Assembly: GCA_017962605.1 (NCBI GenBank)
Contig: JAGCUY010000120.1
Coordinates: 1-38,096, forward strand
Origin: Kiritimatiellia bacterium
Lineage (GTDB): Bacteria; Verrucomicrobiota; Kiritimatiellia; RFP12; JAAYLN01
Direction of reading: 5' to 3'
Length of the DNA stretch: 38,096 nt
Both the position numbers and the translations under genes were made by a program. Shown in pieces: positions 22,816-30,326 of this stretch; the stretch's first letter is position 1, and each line of letters opens with the position of its first letter. The notes under the pieces were generated by a model, which worked only from the letters and a program-made list of their open reading frames with translations, was not told the DNA's origin and made no database searches.

Positions 22816-22952
22816 GAGACATTAGACATGAGACGAGAGGTATGAGTTTCGTCTAAAGTCTCACGTCTCGTGTCTTGCCTTCTAGCGTCTATCGTCTCTC
22901 GTCTCATGTCCGGCCTTCTCGCGTCTATCGTCTCTCGTCTCATGTCAATTCC
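22816..22952. repeat. Palindromic direct repeat, right copy with an extra 36-42 bp subunit
   Basis: Matches 21923-22017 at 92 of 95 positions. Its ends GACATGAGACGAGAG (22826-22840) and CTCTCGTCTCATGTC (22896-22910) are perfect inverted copies. An additional GTCTATCGTCTCTCGTCTC unit follows to 22946, and both copies then end in AATTCC. It stops 6 bp short of the sctT stop codon. Confidence 0.85.
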
Positions 22953-22958
22953 AACTAT

Positions 22959-23741
22959 TTAACCTCCAAGCAATTTCCTCACTGGAAGGAGGATTGCCGT
23001 GTCCTTCGTGTACATGAGCATGTCCATGATAAATGGCAGATAGACAATCAGCATGGCGACGCCGAGGGCGCTCTTGACCGGCATCGACAGGAAGAACACG
23101 TTGAGCTGCGGCGCGGTGCGGTTCACCAGCCCCAGCCCGAGCGTCGCGAGGAACATCACGATGATGACCGGCGCGGAGATGACGACTGTCGTGCGGAGCA
23201 TGCCGTCGAGCGCGCCGAGTATCTGGGGCGGCGTGTCTGGCGCGAATGTCAAGACACCAGGCGCAAAGACCGGCCAAATCGCATAGCTCTTGTAGAGGGC
23301 GCCGAGGAAGAGGAATATCGCGCCGCCGACGAAGAAGACCGTTGAGACGATCTGCGTGAAGAAGATGCCCGTCGTTGAGACTTGCGCGCCGCTGAGAGGC
23401 GAATAGACCTCGCCCATCGTCGCGCCGCGCTGGTTGTCGATGAAGTTCCCGACGTTCTCCGCCACCCAGAAGGGGATTGCCGCGAAGAAGCCAATCAGGA
23501 AACCGATCACCGCCTCCTTTGCGGCGGCGACGGCGAACATCCACCATATTGGCTCGCCCGGCGGCATCCCCGCATGGATGAAGGGGATTACCAGGAAGGC
23601 GAAGCCGAAGGTCGCCGCCCGCCGCGCCACGCCGGGAATCATGGACTCTGTGAGCGCTGGGCAAATCGCAAAGGCGCCGCCGATTCTCGCCATCGCGAGA
23701 ACCGCGGCCAATATCCATCTGTGAAATTCAACGTAGGGCAT
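22959..23741 (-). CDS. sctT: T3SS export-apparatus membrane protein SctT
   Basis: A 260-aa protein of the FliR/YscT family with about 6-8 membrane segments, part of the export gate with SctR and SctS. The signature FIDNQRGATMGEVYSPLSGAQVSTTGIFF (about residues 99-127) is typical of injectisome SctT rather than flagellar FliR. ATG 23741 lies two bases after the Fic stop codon (TAATAATG), so it appears to be expressed behind the fic gene. Its normal upstream neighbour sctS is 10 kb away. A palindromic repeat starts 6 bp after its stop codon. Confidence 0.93.
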   Translation of the reverse strand: MPYVEFHRWILAAVLAMARIGGAFAICPALTESMIPGVARRAATFGFAFLVIPFIHAGMPPGEPIWWMFAVAAAKEAVIGFLIGFFAAIPFWVAENVGNFIDNQRGATMGEVYSPLSGAQVSTTGIFFTQIVSTVFFVGGAIFLFLGALYKSYAIWPVFAPGVLTFAPDTPPQILGALDGMLRTTVVISAPVIIVMFLATLGLGLVNRTAPQLNVFFLSMPVKSALGVAMLIVYLPFIMDMLMYTKDTAILLPVRKLLGG

Positions 23742-23743
23742 TA

Positions 23744-25093
23744 TTATTGTTCTTCTTTAGGATTTCCGCCGGAATTGGCAACATAGTAGCCGCCGGTCTT
23801 ACGGCTGCCTCTGTGCTCAATCTCCCCTGCGGCGACTAGCGCCGCAATGGCGCGTTCAACGGTGGGACGGCTCACCGAAAGCGATGCCGCGAAGAAAGGC
23901 ACCCCACGGCCAGGATGGCTGGCGACAAGGCGTTTGACGCCGTCGTTTATTCCATCATTTATTCCATCAATCGGCTCACAAAGGACGCAGTTCAGACGGT
24001 AGCGAGTCGTTGGGCCTGCGCCTTGCGCGACGATGGCGCCAGTCTTTTCAAGTTCCGCGAGATCGCGCGTCGCCGTCGGCTTGGACACCTTGGCCATGCG
24101 CACCCATTTCGCGGCGGAGAGTCCTGCACGCACCCCCGACTCGCCGTCCTCGAACATCCGCAGCACGACCTTCTTCGCCCGCTCGGAGAACATGGCCTCG
24201 TATTTTCCGAGGTAGTCGCGCTTGGCCGCGACAAACCTCAACGCGGCAAGAAAGTCGTTCAGCGTCTCGGCCAGGACCGGGATGAAGAAGGCAGCCCATG
24301 ACGTCCAGTCAAGCGACTGCGACGCGGCATTGATTTCCTCGTAGTAGTCCCTCCTATGGCGGGCGATTACCGTGGAAACTGGCAGGACAAGCGGGAGTCC
24401 CAGCCCTTCGGCAAGCGTCTTCGCCACAAGGGCGCGGCCGATGCGCCCGTTGCCGTCCTCAAATGGGTGAATCGACTCAAAGTGCGGGTGCATGAACGCA
24501 GCCTTGAGCGCGATGTCGGCGGGTCTGGCCGCCGGAGCCCTCCATGTCTCGACAAACCGGCGCATCTCATTCGGAACCCGCGCGCTTGGCGGCGCCTCGT
24601 AGCGGATCTCCATCTCGCCGTAGGCGTTGGTGCGGACGACCCGCATTGGATCAGCGTGGCTTCTGAACTCACCTGCAAGGACGCCCCTGGTGTCGTTTGC
24701 CAGAAGAGCCCCATGCCATGTCTTGAGAAGCGCTTCGGAAAGCGGCTCATTCCAGTCCCTGCGGATGGCGAGCATCATCTGCGCGACGCCCTCGGCGCGG
24801 GCGTCCTTTGGGAAACCGGGCGGCGAGTAGGCGACGCCTAGGGCGCGGCAGATGGACGACATCACCACGCTCTCATCAACGTCCACGCCCTCGATGGCGC
24901 TTGTGCGCACCGCCTCTTCGGCCATCGCGCCGGCGACGGCCTCCAGCGGCTGCGGCTTCCGCAGCGCCCTCTTGGCCTCCGCGAATGCCTTCGCGAACAG
25001 GGCGAGTTCGTCCGTCAGCGCGACGCGGCTGAAGGTAAACTTCGGCCACGCCTTCTTCTGCCAGACGAATCGTTCCTGGATTTGATTAGCCAT
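23744..25093 (-). CDS. Fic-family AMP transferase with DUF4172-type N-terminus and winged-helix tail
   Basis: A 449-aa Fic protein. The N-terminal VWQKKAWPKFTF resembles the DUF4172 segment. TSAIEG (64-69) fits the inhibitory (S/T)xxxE(G/N) motif, so AMP transfer is probably self-restrained. The catalytic HPFEDGNGRIGR (209-220) is complete. Two winged-helix regions follow (about 330-390 and 395-445), separated by INDGINDGVKRL. Fic enzymes AMPylate target proteins; the tail suggests DNA-linked autoregulation. ATG 25093 is favoured; ATG 25102 is possible. Promoter at 25129-25134. It runs straight into sctT with a 2-bp gap. Confidence 0.88.
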   Translation of the reverse strand: MANQIQERFVWQKKAWPKFTFSRVALTDELALFAKAFAEAKRALRKPQPLEAVAGAMAEEAVRTSAIEGVDVDESVVMSSICRALGVAYSPPGFPKDARAEGVAQMMLAIRRDWNEPLSEALLKTWHGALLANDTRGVLAGEFRSHADPMRVVRTNAYGEMEIRYEAPPSARVPNEMRRFVETWRAPAARPADIALKAAFMHPHFESIHPFEDGNGRIGRALVAKTLAEGLGLPLVLPVSTVIARHRRDYYEEINAASQSLDWTSWAAFFIPVLAETLNDFLAALRFVAAKRDYLGKYEAMFSERAKKVVLRMFEDGESGVRAGLSAAKWVRMAKVSKPTATRDLAELEKTGAIVAQGAGPTTRYRLNCVLCEPIDGINDGINDGVKRLVASHPGRGVPFFAASLSVSRPTVERAIAALVAAGEIEHRGSRKTGGYYVANSGGNPKEEQ

Positions 25094-25128
25094 CGGACGC
25101 ATTCCCAACTTCAACTGTGTCTCACCAT

Positions 25129-25134
25129 ATTATA
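25129..25134 (-). promoter_or_regulatory. Extended -10 of the fic-sctT unit
   Basis: Minus strand TTTTGGTATAATATGG, with TATAAT at 25134-25129 and the TGn extension, about 36 bp before ATG 25093. Confidence 0.6.
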
Positions 25135-25157
25135 CCAAAAGCAGTTCCATCTCGGGA

Positions 25158-25670
25158 CTACTCGCCCTGCCGCACCCAAATGAGTTTGGAAGTGTCATAG
25201 CCGCGGCGGGATGCTTCGGAAAGAAGGGCTTCTTTCTGTTTGGCGGCGAGACTGGGCGAACGCGAGAGAATCCAGAGGTAGTCGGGGCCGCCGCTGCCGA
25301 CAAGCGCCACGGAGTAGTCATCGTCAATCGCCAGCACGCGGTAGTCGGCGTAGAAAGGCCAGAAGAATGTGACGCGCAGAAGCCCCGGCGTGCCGGTGGT
25401 CTTGCCTACGCCCTTGGCGACCTTTGGGTTGCCGTCCTTCACGCCGCTGTTCAGCACCGCGACCTTTCCGTCGGCGCGCAGGGAATAATTCGCCTTCGCC
25501 TCCTCGACGCCGTGCTCGAACCAGTGGTCGAATCGGGCGATTTCGTGCCAGTCGCCAAGATAGCGGTCAAGGTCGAAAGATTTGGCAACCGAATTGTCCA
25601 CTTTCGGCGTACTCGCGCAGCCCGCAATTATCGCCGCCGCCATCGCCATAATCATTCTATAAGTTTTCAT
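25158..25670 (-). CDS. blc: Blc-type lipocalin lipoprotein
   Basis: A 170-aa bacterial lipocalin. A lipoprotein signal ends in the lipobox IIAGC (Cys18), so it is lipid-anchored, probably in the outer membrane. Lipocalin features are the first strand LDRYLGDWHEIARFDHWFEHG (GxW motif), the NSGVKDGNPKVAKGVG region and DYLWILSRSPSL near the end. Blc proteins bind lysophospholipids or fatty acids in membrane stress. It starts two bases after the stop of the winged-helix gene (TAATCATG), so the pair is probably one transcript. Confidence 0.9.
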   Translation of the reverse strand: MKTYRMIMAMAAAIIAGCASTPKVDNSVAKSFDLDRYLGDWHEIARFDHWFEHGVEEAKANYSLRADGKVAVLNSGVKDGNPKVAKGVGKTTGTPGLLRVTFFWPFYADYRVLAIDDDYSVALVGSGGPDYLWILSRSPSLAAKQKEALLSEASRRGYDTSKLIWVRQGE

Positions 25671-25672
25671 GA

Positions 25673-25882
25673 TTAGGTTTCTTTTTCAAAGTAGCCGCCA
25701 TTCTTTGGGGCACCGCGAAACTCAATCTTGCCCGCGTTTTTGAGGGTCTTGATATATCGTTCAACACTCTGCACACTTCTCCCAATGTATGTTGCAAGTT
25801 CATTGGCCCGCTTCCCAGGATTCTGACTTATCGCCGCCAAAAGCATTTTTACTCCCTCATTTACTCCCTCATCGTTTTTCAC
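25673..25882 (-). CDS. Small winged-helix protein, homologous to the Fic C-terminal domain
   Basis: A 69-aa protein consisting of one winged-helix domain (ANELATYIGRSVQSVERYIKTLKNAGKIEFRGAPKNGGYFE). It aligns with the tail of the Fic protein encoded 0.6 kb away (SLSVSRPTVERAIAALVAAGEIEHRGSRKTGGYYV). It even shares the EGVNEGVK/NDGINDGVK lead-in. GTG 25882 is the start, with AGGGAG at 5 nt. It could be a free-standing DNA-binding regulator or the remnant of a lost Fic or ATP-binding gene. Confidence 0.7.
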   Translation of the reverse strand: MKNDEGVNEGVKMLLAAISQNPGKRANELATYIGRSVQSVERYIKTLKNAGKIEFRGAPKNGGYFEKET

Positions 25883-25884
25883 AT

Positions 25885-25950
25885 TTACTCCCTCATCGCC
25901 GCGATTTTCGCGGCGTAGGCATCACAATATCTGAATTCACGCCTGTTCAT
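25885..25950 (-). CDS. 21-codon leader-like ORF before the winged-helix gene
   Basis: ATG 25950 follows a very strong GGAGGAGG-type site and encodes a 21-aa peptide (MNRREFRYCDAYAAKIAAMR plus E) that stops 2 bp before GTG 25882. Within it is a perfect hairpin, CGCCGCGA-TTT-TCGCGGCG (25897-25915). It could be a leader peptide with translational coupling or the start of a gene broken by a frameshift. Not recognised. Confidence 0.45.
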   Translation of the reverse strand: MNRREFRYCDAYAAKIAAMRE

Positions 25951-25969
25951 GACTCCTCCTCCGCAACTC

Positions 25970-27118
25970 CTAAGAGTCGGCTCTACCTGCGATTGAAACG
26001 GCTACTTTGCGCCCCTTTTCCGTCAATCGGTATTTTTGCGTGGGGCTACGAGGCGAATCGGGTTGTGTCAGTTCAATATAGCCAATCCGCAGCGCCGGTT
26101 CCAAATACAGCGAGGCAAAGGTGTTTCGGTCTTTAATCGAAAGCCTTGACATCAGTGTCCGCCGCGACATCTCGCCATCTAAAACCAACATTAGGCGTGT
26201 CACTTGCTCCGATAAAGCGGGGGCTTTACTTGCTGGGTTACTTGCTGGGTTACTTGCTGGGTCGCCTTTCATGTTAGCTGCATGGTTCTTAACTTCAAGA
26301 CCTCCTCCGACAAGCATTTCCCTATTGCGAAGAGAGTGGTTCGCCCCGAAAAGCAAATTGTCGAAAAAGCGTTCGAGATACAAAAGAGTCTCTTCGACCC
26401 CCGTTGTTAAATTAGTGTAGTTTGCACGAACGAGCGCGTTGCGGAAATACCATGAGTTCTCGACAAACGGTTCATTAGAAACATTGAAGCCCAACATCCG
26501 CAAATATTTGACTGTAAATACAGCCGTTGTCCGCGTATTGCCTTCGCCAAACGGGTGGATTTGCCACAGCCGCGAAATGAAGCGGGCGAAATGACGCACA
26601 GACTCTTCGCGGGAAAGACGCACATACGAGAAGTCTCGTTCCTGTCCAAAGTCGTAGGCAAGGGTGTCAAGCAACGCATCTGCCGTAGCATAGAAAACAG
26701 TATCGCCGCGCAAGACCCATTCGCTCTTTGTGATGTTGTAGTCGCGCAACTGTCCGGCATGCTTGAAAATCCCGTCAAACAACCGCCTGTGAATTGAAAT
26801 CAATTCGGACGGCGCGAAAGAGAAGGCCGGTTCCGCCAGGATTTCCGCAATCCTTTGCGAAACCTTGTCGGCCTCCTCCACGCGCTGTTCATCATTTGGC
26901 CCTGTCGGTCGAGCCTTGTAGTATCCATCAAGAAGTTTTCTGACTTCCGTAAGGGAAATCTCGCCCTCGATGTTGCGACGCGCAGCATCAATCAGATACT
27001 CCGACGTCTCTAATCCATCAACTTTTTGGAGGCCGATGGCCACACGCCAGTTTTCCGCCCGCTGTCGCAGATGCGGCTCGCCTGCGCGAGTATATTCCAA
27101 TAGATCGTCTGGTTTCAT
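25970..27118 (-). CDS. Fic-family protein (HPFxEGNTRT class)
   Basis: A 382-aa Fic protein. The catalytic loop HPFGEGNTRTT (188-198) keeps His, the acidic residue, GN and the first Arg of the HxFx(D/E)GNxR core, but lacks the usual final Arg. NIEGEIS (49-55) may be the inhibitory helix. A Pro/Ala/Ser/Asn linker (ASNPASNPASK) encoded by 12-bp tandem repeats (26219-26262) joins the Fic domain to a C-terminal winged-helix-like region (MSRRTLMSRLSIKDRNTFASLYLEPALRIGYIEL). ATG 27118 is chosen over GTG 27127, with AGG at 8 nt. AT-richer than the T3SS genes; likely acquired with the NERD and DUF262 genes upstream. Confidence 0.88.
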   Translation of the reverse strand: MKPDDLLEYTRAGEPHLRQRAENWRVAIGLQKVDGLETSEYLIDAARRNIEGEISLTEVRKLLDGYYKARPTGPNDEQRVEEADKVSQRIAEILAEPAFSFAPSELISIHRRLFDGIFKHAGQLRDYNITKSEWVLRGDTVFYATADALLDTLAYDFGQERDFSYVRLSREESVRHFARFISRLWQIHPFGEGNTRTTAVFTVKYLRMLGFNVSNEPFVENSWYFRNALVRANYTNLTTGVEETLLYLERFFDNLLFGANHSLRNREMLVGGGLEVKNHAANMKGDPASNPASNPASKAPALSEQVTRLMLVLDGEMSRRTLMSRLSIKDRNTFASLYLEPALRIGYIELTQPDSPRSPTQKYRLTEKGRKVAVSIAGRADS

Positions 27119-27301
27119 GGATTGCACCTAAAGTTTTGGCCTGTATAAGTTTATCGGGATATGACACCTTCTCACTCGCCGACGGGCACATCCCTGTTAA
27201 AGTTGTTCGGAATTCCCGAACGACTCATCAGTCTGGTAGATTATGATTTCGCCCTGCAGCGGTTGCTGGCTATCGTTTTCCATAAAAAAGTCCGTTTTCT
27301 C

Positions 27302-27943
27302 CTATTTCATTACACCTCTGCCCTTGGGATGGTTTCTGCGGAGGTTTTCAACATGCGCCGCCTTCCGCTCACGGGAAAGCGACGACTGCCATTCAAGGAT
27401 GGCGTCAACAATTTCAGACACTTGTTCGGCCCTGATTATAGCTTTTGACGACTGCTTGAGTATGTAGTCTGGAACATCGCCGAACAGCATGACTTCAGGA
27501 GGTATCTGCGTCTTGAAAACAGTTTCGCCGCAAAAAGCGACAATCGTCTTAAAATACTCCTTTGATATGCCAAGGCACTCGGAGAGTGTCGCGATGTGCT
27601 TGTAGTTCTGGCGAAGCGGGTTTTGAAAGCGGTCTTTGCGCCTGTAATGCGAGACTGTCCATTGGGGCGACTTTGCATCGCCAAAAACCCAACCCGAATA
27701 TGTTTTCGTCTCTATCACGAAAATGCCCCATTCCGAGACAATGATATGGTCAATCTGCGTTGTTGCGCCATCGTCCGTTGGCAGCATGATATTATGGAGA
27801 ATTCTGTATTTGGCACAATCCAGTTTAACCTTTAAAAGTTTGTCCAAGACCATCTCGCCAAACCAGCCCTTGATTTGCGGCCTGAAAATTTTAAACACGC
27901 TGGCTAGAAAGACAACTACAAAAGGAATGATAAAGATTTTCAT
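27302..27943 (-). CDS. NERD-domain nuclease-related membrane protein
   Basis: A 213-aa protein. An N-terminal membrane segment (MKIFIIPFVVVFLASVF) is followed by a NERD domain: GEMVLDKLL, then HNIMLPTDDGATTQIDHIIVSEWGIFVIETKTYSGWVFGD with the QIDH and ETK residues of the PD-(D/E)xK-like core, then NPLRQNYKHI. NERD proteins are predicted nucleases associated with DNA processing or defence. Start ATG 27943. AT-rich. The 174 bp after its stop, up to the Fic2 start, hold no gene that I can see. Confidence 0.82.
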   Translation of the reverse strand: MKIFIIPFVVVFLASVFKIFRPQIKGWFGEMVLDKLLKVKLDCAKYRILHNIMLPTDDGATTQIDHIIVSEWGIFVIETKTYSGWVFGDAKSPQWTVSHYRRKDRFQNPLRQNYKHIATLSECLGISKEYFKTIVAFCGETVFKTQIPPEVMLFGDVPDYILKQSSKAIIRAEQVSEIVDAILEWQSSLSRERKAAHVENLRRNHPKGRGVMK

Positions 27944-27970
27944 TGTCAGGTTCTCTTGCAAGGGTTAATT

Positions 27971-28111
27971 TTAGATAACACTCCGTTGGATTGCATCTAG
28001 TGCCAGATCATCGTCGCCAAGAAACTCGTTATTGATCTTGATATAATGCCCTCGTTGGCGGTGTTTTTCGCTGCCGCCTTTCGCGTTGTTTTTTAGGTTG
28101 ACGTTCTGTTT
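27971..28111 (-). pseudogene. Possible gene remnant without a start codon
   Basis: A 46-codon open frame reads ...GGSEKHRQRGHYIKINNEF and continues to a stop at 27971. It has a protein-like composition but no start codon. An ATG at about 28126 begins a different frame (MANLKTERQPKKQRE...) which overlaps its beginning. A single frameshift would join them. I do not recognise the product. The rest of the 28112-28194 gap holds nothing I can identify. Confidence 0.3.
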
Positions 28112-28194
28112 TTAAATTTGCCATTTCCAACAACTACAAATGAAATGTTAGTTTACAAGTAAAGCCATTTCCCTCATCATTTACAATATTATTG

Positions 28195-30201
28195 TTATAA
28201 GAGTTCAGCAATTTTAACTCCATCGTATAACCAATATTGTGCCCCCTGATATGATCCTGACTTATTGCATTTCCCTAAGCGTGTCTTGATCTCGCGGGTT
28301 AAGGTTGCCAGTTTCCATTTTTTTCCCTCAAATTCAACTTCTGTATCGCTTACGACATGAGCAACAATCCCCGGATCATCAATAAAAACAATATCCTCAC
28401 CTATGAGATTCAGTTCCTTAAACCAAAGGATATTCTCTAGACGTTTGCCTTGTGTGTGCACCTTGTAGTTATTGGTTTGGCGCAAACCCTCTGGTATCGG
28501 TAAAACATTGTCAATCAAATAGCCAACTATCCAATTGGCACGTGCCATGATAGCATTTGTGTCCCATTTATCGACATCAACAATCTCCTTTCGGGAAATG
28601 CTTAAACCTTCGTTTTCAGAATAAATGGCCTTCTTTTCACTAAATGGTCTATTGCCAAGTTCTTGATTGTGCCTAATAAGGGTAAGATTCCCAATTGAAT
28701 GGACGAACTGTTCTTTCTTACTAACCTCGACTTCACCCAGATATGTCTCCCAATCTTTACTCAAGGTTTGTGGCATTATATGTTCAACTTGAAGAAACTC
28801 ATCATTGAAAATGTCCGGACGATTTTTAGTCATAGACTCTTCAACAAGGGCAAGGCAGAATTTACTGTAGGCGAGACTATAGAAGTTCGTTGAAGCCTTC
28901 AATTCTGAAGAAAGCTCGTTGTCATTTGGCAGACGAAGAGCAAATTCCCCTTGCGCCAGAAATTCAAAGAACTTTTCGCCTTTATCTTCCACCTTCTTCA
29001 ATTCTGGGATGTATCTGGCAAAACGCGGAAAACTTTTGTTTTCGCCTGCTGTCAATCTTATAAGACGGCGACGAAGGATATATGTTCTGAAAGCAGAAAG
29101 AATCGAACACAAATCCCCCGCATCTAATGTATTTGAATGCCATTCATTAAGAAGGGATAGTAAGAACGAATAAGCAGTGGTCGTATTTAGTGTCCTCAAA
29201 TCCTGTAAAAGGACATCAATTTTGTAATCACCTGTTGACGAATATCCTAGTATTTCTGCATAAACGCTTGACAATTTTGACAAATCACTTAAGACCTTTT
29301 CAGAATCTTCGGTCTCAAAAATGCTTTTGAACGAGCGATACAGATTTTTGAAATTGGATTCCGATGCAACAGGGAACGCAGATTCTTCATGGAACTGCAT
29401 AAAGTCTCTAACGAAAGAAGACATTTTTTTAGGTATGTCTCTTTCCATGGGTAACCAATACTTTCTATATAGTTCGTCTTGTCTCTTGGGCTTCATTCCC
29501 AGTAACAAATAATTGCGAACTAAATCAGCTAACGACAAGGGTTTCCCAAGCGAGTTCATAGACTCGAATATTTCCTGAGGGCTTTCTGAAAGATTTTGCT
29601 CCGGGAAAAGCTCAATTGAAACAACTCGAAAATTGCAAAGGCCATATTTAATTAAATTGAACAGTTCAGTGTCTTCATTTGTTAGTTTTTGTAGACATTC
29701 TTTGAAATACTGGTAATTTGCATAGACGGAAGAGATTTGCTCTTTTGCGGACAGTTTCTCTTCAAGAATTATCTTTTTATATGCATCCCAATCAGCTTCC
29801 ACTTGCTTCAACTTGATTTTATGTTCGTTATTATCTTTTGAAACATGTTCATTTTTCAAAAAGGTGGTGTCAATCTGCTGCCTTATAGACGAATCTTTGA
29901 TTAGATCACGGATTGCAGCAAGAAAAAGCATGGTTGTTGTTATTCGCTGTTGTCCATCTATCAAAACAAGTGTTGCTGGTCCAAATGCCATTGTATTTGG
30001 AGTGCTGTGGTAGGTGATTGAACCAAAAAAATGTTCGGATGTTCTACCATTCAAATTGTTTTTACAGGTCTTCAGAATATCGTTCAAGAAAACCTCACAT
30101 TGATCCTCTGTCCACTCGTAATTGCGCTGAAACGGCGGAATAAAGAAAGTGATCTCTCTGCTGGAAAGCATGTTTAAGAGAAGGGGTTTTGCTAGTTCCA
30201 T
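28195..30201 (-). CDS. DUF262/DUF1524 protein, GmrSD-type restriction-like endonuclease
   Basis: A 668-aa protein. The N-terminal DUF262 domain shows PPFQRNYEWTEDQ and the nucleotide-pocket DGQQRITTT (about residues 84-92). The DUF1524 His-Me nuclease region shows VEHIMPQTL and GNLTLIRHNQELGNRPFSEKK (about 470-530). A C-terminal extension ends in QYWLYDGVKIAELL. This layout matches GmrSD, a type IV enzyme cutting modified phage DNA, and related defence proteins. ATG 30201 follows AAGGAG. Strongly AT-richer than the window average, which supports horizontal transfer. Confidence 0.88.
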   Translation of the reverse strand: MELAKPLLLNMLSSREITFFIPPFQRNYEWTEDQCEVFLNDILKTCKNNLNGRTSEHFFGSITYHSTPNTMAFGPATLVLIDGQQRITTTMLFLAAIRDLIKDSSIRQQIDTTFLKNEHVSKDNNEHKIKLKQVEADWDAYKKIILEEKLSAKEQISSVYANYQYFKECLQKLTNEDTELFNLIKYGLCNFRVVSIELFPEQNLSESPQEIFESMNSLGKPLSLADLVRNYLLLGMKPKRQDELYRKYWLPMERDIPKKMSSFVRDFMQFHEESAFPVASESNFKNLYRSFKSIFETEDSEKVLSDLSKLSSVYAEILGYSSTGDYKIDVLLQDLRTLNTTTAYSFLLSLLNEWHSNTLDAGDLCSILSAFRTYILRRRLIRLTAGENKSFPRFARYIPELKKVEDKGEKFFEFLAQGEFALRLPNDNELSSELKASTNFYSLAYSKFCLALVEESMTKNRPDIFNDEFLQVEHIMPQTLSKDWETYLGEVEVSKKEQFVHSIGNLTLIRHNQELGNRPFSEKKAIYSENEGLSISRKEIVDVDKWDTNAIMARANWIVGYLIDNVLPIPEGLRQTNNYKVHTQGKRLENILWFKELNLIGEDIVFIDDPGIVAHVVSDTEVEFEGKKWKLATLTREIKTRLGKCNKSGSYQGAQYWLYDGVKIAELL

Positions 30202-30326
30202 GATTATTCTCCTTGAGATTTAGTTATTTATTTGCGCATAGTCAAAAGTTCGTCACCAGTAATGTCAACAATTACTCACCCTATCCCCCCCCTTAATCGA
30301 CGGAATGAACATGGCATCCATCTTGG
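30202..30326. other. Short AT-rich gap at the edge of the DUF262 gene
   Basis: Leader of the DUF262 gene with a run of C residues at 30285-30292. It marks the sharp change from AT-rich (left) to GC-rich (right) sequence. No gene seen. Confidence 0.5.

Noticed and set aside
19947..23741. Flagellar export genes (flhB/fliR) instead of T3SS
   Set aside because: SctT has the injectisome-type FIDNQRGATMGEVYSPLSG signature, the order is P-Q-R-S-T-U, and no flagellar structural gene is seen.
28030..28046. Plus-strand TTGATATAATG promoter
   Set aside because: No rightward gene follows and no -35 lies 17 bp upstream; probably a chance match in AT-rich DNA.
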